NCBI GenBank assembly: GCA_964560875.1
Contig: CAZLMW010000109.1
Coordinates: 1 to 27,315 of the forward strand
From: CAZLMW01 sp964560875
GTDB taxonomy: Bacteria > Myxococcota_A > UBA9042
Length of the DNA: 27,315 nt
Direction: 5' to 3'
Of this stretch, positions 23,703-27,315 are shown piece after piece (within the stretch, counting starts at the first letter, position 1; each line of letters begins with the position of its first letter). The notes under the pieces were generated by a model that did not search any database, was not told the origin of the DNA, and was given only the letters and a program-made list of their open reading frames with translations. The position numbers and the translations under genes were made by a program.

Positions 23703-23930
23703 CCTGCGCTGCCGTCGTGGCCCTGTCGCTGTGGTCGTGGCTGGATGCCGACGGGCCTGTACACCCACGAGACCGTCCTGCCCGAGCTGCGCGAGCACCC
23801 CAGCACGCGCACCCGGCAGCGATGGCTGGCGCGGGCGCTGCCGCTGGCGATGGCGACCCAGCAGGCGCTGCGACGCGCGACGATTGAAAGAAGCCAGCCT
23901 CGGCCGGCGAAGAGCTCAACTGTAGCCGAA
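23703..23930 (+). pseudogene. Remnant open frame next to 33-bp repeat
   Basis: The frame from 23703 reads ALPSWPCRCGRGWMPTGLYT, then HETVLPELREHPSTRTRQRW, then LARALPLAMATQQALRRATIER. The His/Arg-rich, regularly spaced residues look like a real protein tail, perhaps part of a transposase or DNA-binding protein. There is no start, and the reading loses quality after about 23900, where it runs into the end of the convergent gene. I do not recognise the family. The 33-bp repeat directly upstream supports a mobile-element origin. Confidence 0.35.
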
Positions 23931-23931
23931 A

Positions 23932-24906
23932 TCACGGCCCGGTCGACTCGGCGGCCGTCGCGGTGGTCGGTTGCGCCTTGGTCGCGGCGTCACTGATGAT
24001 GGCCCGACAACCGGCCTCTGCACCCTGCAGATAGCCGGCTGCATAGGCGGCTTGGGCGGCCGCGGGCTGAGCGAGCACCTCGTCGTGGGCGAGGACGGCG
24101 GCCGTGAATCCAGTCGTGTGCCAAGCGCCGAGGGGCAGCGATGGCAGCGCAGCTCCGGCGGCGGGGTAGGGCCACGGCGAGACGTACCAATAGGGCAGTG
24201 GCATGCCTTCGTCCCCGGGGCTCAGGCCGAGACCGACGCTCTGAGCGCTCGCGGCGGCGTCCTCGCTAGCGCCCTGCATGGTGCCAGGAGCTAGTGGGGG
24301 CAGGGTCACGAGCTGCGCGATGTCGAAGTGGTGCGGCCAGATGCGCACCGGCGACGGCGAGCCAGGGCCGGTGGCATGGGCCTGCAGCGCGGCCGCGGCA
24401 TTGTGGAATGTGTCGCTCAGCGCCGAGAGAGCGGCGGCGTCGGGCGCAACGGCAAACACGCCGCCACCCGCGACCGCGTGGGCCGGCAGAGCGTAGCCGC
24501 GTCGCTGCGGGGCCGAGAGCTCAACGTCTGGGTGAGCCGCGCGAAACTGGGCGTGCAGCCAGCTGAGCGCCGCGGCGAGGGTCTGTCCGGCGAGCGGAAA
24601 CGTGGCGACGACCTGTAGCGACGCAGGCTCACCCGACCCACCATTTCTCGGCGCCAGCACGAGCAGGGCGAGCGCGGCGATATCGAGTCCCGCGCGCCAG
24701 CCGCCCGCGACGTCGATGGGCGCGCCGACCATGGCCGCGAGGTCCGCCCGCCACGTCAGCGATGTGTGGCTGTCGTCGGCCAGGGTCGGGTTCCAGGAGG
24801 CAGCGGCAGCGGCGGCGAGCTGCGCGGCCCAGTGCGCGTCGAGGCGCGCGGCAACGCGACGCTCGGGCGAGATGGCTTGAGCGCGAGGCGAGGCGGGCTT
24901 CCACAT
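23932..24906 (-). CDS. Uncharacterised protein with WPHHFDIA and YWYVSPWPYP motifs
   Basis: A 324-residue soluble protein, rich in Ala. An N-terminal half with helices (AARLDAHWAAQLAAAAAAS) and SLTWRADLAAMVGAPI is followed by LQVVATFPLAGQTLAAALSW. The most conserved-looking parts are VRIWPHHFDIAQLVTLPP, VGLGLSPGDEGMPLPYWYVS and PWPYPAAGAALPSLPLGAWH. The HH/D pattern followed by an aromatic strand could be a ligand or metal site, but no enzyme family is recognised. I recall similar uncharacterised bacterial proteins with WPHHFDIA-type motifs but cannot name them. GGAG lies upstream of ATG 24906, supporting the start. The nearest neighbours are the decayed region downstream and an unannotated 528-base stretch upstream. 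Confidence 0.75.
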   Translation of the reverse strand: MWKPASPRAQAISPERRVAARLDAHWAAQLAAAAAASWNPTLADDSHTSLTWRADLAAMVGAPIDVAGGWRAGLDIAALALLVLAPRNGGSGEPASLQVVATFPLAGQTLAAALSWLHAQFRAAHPDVELSAPQRRGYALPAHAVAGGGVFAVAPDAAALSALSDTFHNAAAALQAHATGPGSPSPVRIWPHHFDIAQLVTLPPLAPGTMQGASEDAAASAQSVGLGLSPGDEGMPLPYWYVSPWPYPAAGAALPSLPLGAWHTTGFTAAVLAHDEVLAQPAAAQAAYAAGYLQGAEAGCRAIISDAATKAQPTTATAAESTGP

Positions 24907-25022
24907 AGAGACTCCTGGGCGGCGATGAGATCGACGAATACGCCGCGAGCGACAGATCTACCGCGGGCGACAGCGTCGATCTGCCGTCGTGGCCGAGCAG
25001 CGACGGGATAAGGCCCCGAATG

Positions 25023-25250
25023 TTACGGCGATCCAGGGACGGTCCGTCGGGCGGCGACGATGGTCGGTTCGATGCCCTGTAGCGTCGCCTGGTCGGGAGT
25101 GAGGCGCCGCCGCTTGACGGCCTGAATGCAGACGCGACGCCCAGCAGGCTGCCAACGAGGTCCTGCAGGTCCGCGTCCGTCCCGGCGTTGATTTGGCATT
25201 TCGTGGTACAGTCCAGCGGTTTCCGGCCGAGATCGCGGGCCGGGACGTGG
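25023..25250 (-). pseudogene. Possible small gene remnant
   Basis: The region 24907-25434 has no clear intact gene. On the minus strand a frame reading PLDCTTKCQINAGTDADLQD then LVGSLLGV can be joined, by a one-base shift near 25125, to IQAVKRRRLTPDQATLQGIE then PTIVAARRTVPGSP and a TAA at 25023-25025. Both halves look protein-like, and the other frames do not. No start or family is evident. Confidence 0.25.
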
Positions 25251-25434
25251 ACTGTGCCCGGGAGAGAGGCGAGTGTGGGCGGACTGCCAGCAGCGTCAGA
25301 AGACGGCGTCGGGAAACGGAGAGAACGCTTCGTCGCTCCGATCCGCGACGATCCACGTCGACACGCGCTCAACCGCCGCGGCGACCGTTACCAGCTCTGC
25401 CGGTGAGCGCCGCTAAGCCCGCCACGAACGCACC

Positions 25435-26103
25435 ATGAGCAGCTACGTCTACATGAAGGTGCTCGAGTCTACCCCCGAGCGATACGACCGCGGCATCCGC
25501 TTGCTCTCCGGCGGAACCATCGACGCGCTCTGGGCCGAGATCGCAGCAAAGGTCGCGAAACCTGGCGCGCGCATCCTCGACATCGGGTGCGGCACTGGCG
25601 GTCTCAGCCTGGCATGCGCCGAGCGGGATGCCGCGGTGACGGGCTTGGACAAAGACGCCGGCATGCTCAGCGTCGCCCGCAAAAAGGCCGCAGATACGGG
25701 CTTTTTGCACGCTCCGCGCTGGCTGGAGGTCGGCGTGATGGAGATGGAGGACGTGCTTTCGCCCGAGAGCTGCGACGCCGTGGTCTCGTGTCTCGCCATG
25801 AGTGAGCTCTTGCCGGAAGAGCGGGCCTACACCTTGCGCCAAGCCAAGCTCGCCCTGGTGCCTGGCGGTGTGTTGATGCTCGCCGACGAGGCCGCGCCCG
25901 AAGGCGACAGCGCGCGGCTATGGTGGCGACTGAAGCGGGCGCCGCGGGTGGCGCTGACGTGGCTGCTCACCCAGCAGACAACCCGCCCGATGCAGGGGCT
26001 CGCCGATGAGGTCCGGGCGGCTGGCTTTGACGGTGTGCAGGAAGCTCGCGCTACCGAAGGTGACTTCATCGTGGTCAGCGCGACGCGGGCGGCGCGGCCA
26101 TGA
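25435..26103 (+). CDS. cpaM: SAM-dependent methyltransferase, CpaM-like (corrinoid-protein-associated)
   Basis: A 222-residue class I methyltransferase. It begins MSSYVYMKVLESTPERYDRG IRLL, with a head segment I associate with the corrinoid-protein-associated methyltransferases (CpaM). SAM-binding motif I is ARILDIGCGTGGLSLA (about 46-60), motif II AVTGLDKDAGML, then CDAVVSCLAMSELLPEE (motif IV region) and ALVPGGVLMLADEA (motif VI). The C-terminus closes with the usual beta strands (EGDFIVVSATR). Its stop overlaps the start of the HgcA/HgcB-like gene (ATGA at 26100-26103), so the two are translationally coupled. It is likely to act with the corrinoid protein, perhaps loading or using a methyl group, but this is inferred from context. 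No strong ribosome-binding site is visible at ATG 25435. Confidence 0.88.
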   Translation: MSSYVYMKVLESTPERYDRGIRLLSGGTIDALWAEIAAKVAKPGARILDIGCGTGGLSLACAERDAAVTGLDKDAGMLSVARKKAADTGFLHAPRWLEVGVMEMEDVLSPESCDAVVSCLAMSELLPEERAYTLRQAKLALVPGGVLMLADEAAPEGDSARLWWRLKRAPRVALTWLLTQQTTRPMQGLADEVRAAGFDGVQEARATEGDFIVVSATRAARP

Positions 26104-27266
26104 GCGCGCTCGGCGATGGGCTGGGGTGGCTGCGCGACACCCTACTGCGCCTTTTACCGCACGCGACTCGCCCGGGCTTGCGGCGCATTGGCAGCCCTGG
26201 GCCGACGTCCCCGGTGCTGCTCACGGGGAACTTTACGCTGACGGTGCGGCGCGTGACCGAGGCCCTTGCGGGGCGCGACGTGTGGCTGCTGGTGGCAGAT
26301 AGCCGCGGCATCAACGTCTGGTGCGCGGCCGGCGGCGGTCACCTGACCCACCATGACGTCATCGCCGTGGTGCGCTCGTCGGGGATCGCTGAGCGAGTCA
26401 GCCATCGCCGCCTGGTGCTGCCACAGCTCGCCGCCACCGGCGTGGAGCGACGCATCGTCGAGGAGCGCACGGGTTTCGAGGTGCGGTGGGGGCCGGCGCG
26501 GCTGGAGAAGTTGGCGGCGTACCTGGACGCGGGTGGTCACACGAAGCGGCGTTGGCGCCGCATGTACTTTCCGCGCTGGGAGCGGCTGGAGATAGCGCTG
26601 ATGTGGGCGGCGCCGGTGGCAGCCCTCAGCGGCGCCGTGCTCTGGGCCATCGAGGACCTGCGTGTCGGGCTGGCCGGCGCGGCCGCGTTGGCAGCGACGA
26701 TCTTTGGCATCTTTGCAGGGCTGCGGTGGCTGCCCGCCAGCGGCGGCAAGCGCTGGCTGACCTACCTGGGCGGCAGCGTCCTGGCGACCGGACTCGGCGC
26801 CGCGCTGTTGGCGCTCGTTGCGCCGCTACAAGGCATCCCCGTGGGCCTGCTGGCCGTCACCAACACGGCGGCCATGCTGGTCCTGTCGCTCGACCTGGCC
26901 GGCACAACACCTTGGTATCCCAGCACAATGAACACGCTGGGAAACCGCTTCGACCTCGCCCTCGACATCGACCGCTGCACGGGCGCCGCCGATTGTGTGC
27001 TCGTGTGCCCGCGCGACGTCCTGGCCATGACCGGCAAGGCGCGCAAGGTGTCGATCGCCAAGCCGGATGCCTGCCTGCGATGCGGCGCCTGCGTCGTGCA
27101 ATGCCCCGAAGACGCGCTCCACTTCCGCTTTAGCGACGGTCGCGTGGTGCCGGCTGAGACCGTCCGGCGCACGCGCATGAACATGCTCGGCCGGCGCGCG
27201 GTCGAGGTGGCGGCGCCGTCGCAGAATCAAGCCCAAAGCCAGCATGGTGGTGGGGGAGGGCACTAG
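26100..27266 (+). CDS. HgcAB-like fusion: corrinoid-binding membrane protein with ferredoxin domain
   Basis: A 388-residue protein combining HgcA-like and HgcB-like parts. The corrinoid domain (about 35-160) reads SPVLLTGNFTLTV, then ALAGRDVWLLVADSRG, then the cap-helix motif NVWCAAG (72-78) whose Cys75 would be the cobalt ligand, then SHRRLVLPQLAATGV and TGFEVRWGPARLEKLAAYLDAG, all as in HgcA. Four membrane helices follow (about 166-184, 188-211, 219-241, 245-267). The C-terminal ferredoxin has CLRCGACVVQCPED (four Cys, 325-335) and a first motif CTGAADCVLVCP (293-303) in which the second Cys is Ala296. In canonical HgcA, Lys follows NVWCAAG; here it is Gly79. HgcA/HgcB methylate mercury. 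Fused forms are known and need not do so. It is coupled to the upstream methyltransferase. Confidence 0.9.
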   Translation: MSALGDGLGWLRDTLLRLLPHATRPGLRRIGSPGPTSPVLLTGNFTLTVRRVTEALAGRDVWLLVADSRGINVWCAAGGGHLTHHDVIAVVRSSGIAERVSHRRLVLPQLAATGVERRIVEERTGFEVRWGPARLEKLAAYLDAGGHTKRRWRRMYFPRWERLEIALMWAAPVAALSGAVLWAIEDLRVGLAGAAALAATIFGIFAGLRWLPASGGKRWLTYLGGSVLATGLGAALLALVAPLQGIPVGLLAVTNTAAMLVLSLDLAGTTPWYPSTMNTLGNRFDLALDIDRCTGAADCVLVCPRDVLAMTGKARKVSIAKPDACLRCGACVVQCPEDALHFRFSDGRVVPAETVRRTRMNMLGRRAVEVAAPSQNQAQSQHGGGGGH

Positions 27267-27315
27267 ATGTGCGCGGCGAGAATGGCGATCCGCTCTTCCG
27301 CTCCCGCTCCCGCTC
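27263..27315 (-). CDS. C-terminal end of a convergent gene, cut by window edge
   Basis: On the minus strand a frame enters from the right edge and reads AGAGAEERIAILAAHI before a TAG (complement of 27263-27265), which overlaps the stop of the HgcAB-like gene by a few bases. The residues look like a natural helical C-terminus. The DNA at the edge is a CGCTCC hexanucleotide repeat encoding Ala-Gly pairs. Family unknown. Confidence 0.45.
   Translation of the reverse strand, partial: AGAGAEERIAILAAHI

Noticed and set aside
26100..27266. Calling the fusion a proven mercury methylase
   Set aside because: The Lys after NVWCAAG and one ferredoxin Cys are replaced, and fused forms are not established methylators.

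Overview
The window looks like a scaffold from a high-GC Gram-negative bacterium of the Myxococcota/deltaproteobacterial type. The evidence is the GC-rich coding sequence, several lipoprotein signals, a soluble Hanks-type Ser/Thr kinase, PilZ proteins, and a giant Cys-rich lipoprotein carrying an 'NDCDGxxDE' motif and 'DDGNPCTxDxC' repeats typical of that group. It contains two 100-N gaps and several apparent single-base frameshifts in the first 5 kb, so it is probably a draft or metagenome assembly.

Layout. 1-1046: edge of the scaffold and a broken MMPL/RND-type transporter gene (+). 1047-1404: non-coding, with a long imperfect inverted repeat. 1405-5.1 kb: a minus-strand run of a PilZ-PilZ-TPR protein (interrupted only by an assembly gap), a lipoprotein, an exported barrel-like protein and a frameshifted membrane-anchored protein. 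A 14-bp palindrome lies between this run and the divergent MATE exporter (5276-6625). 6632-8728: sufE and sufS (minus strand), separated by a tandem-repeat array that contains the second gap. 8913-10445: Cys-rich lipoprotein and Ser/Thr kinase (+). 10471-11475: diheme cytochrome lipoprotein (-). 11590-12192: DUF1697 protein (-). 12443-16166: a tight minus-strand operon of radical SAM enzyme, amidohydrolase-type lipoprotein and O-methyltransferase-like protein. 16457-22276: giant 1939-residue lipoprotein (+). 22384-23487 and 23932-24906: two unrecognised proteins (-), separated by a repeat-bearing, decayed intergenic region. 25435-27266: a two-gene (+) operon of a SAM-dependent methyltransferase (CpaM-like) and an HgcA-HgcB-like corrinoid/ferredoxin fusion. 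27263-27315: the end of a convergent gene cut by the window edge.

The most interesting unit is the last operon. The 388-residue protein has the HgcA cap-helix motif (NVWCAAG), four predicted membrane helices and a C-terminal ferredoxin in one chain. It is translationally coupled to a methyltransferase. It departs from canonical mercury-methylation HgcA/HgcB at the Lys that normally follows NVWCAAG and at one Cys of the first Fe-S motif, so it may use corrinoid-bound methyl groups for another reaction. The radical SAM/amidohydrolase/methyltransferase operon is a second candidate for an uncharacterised pathway.
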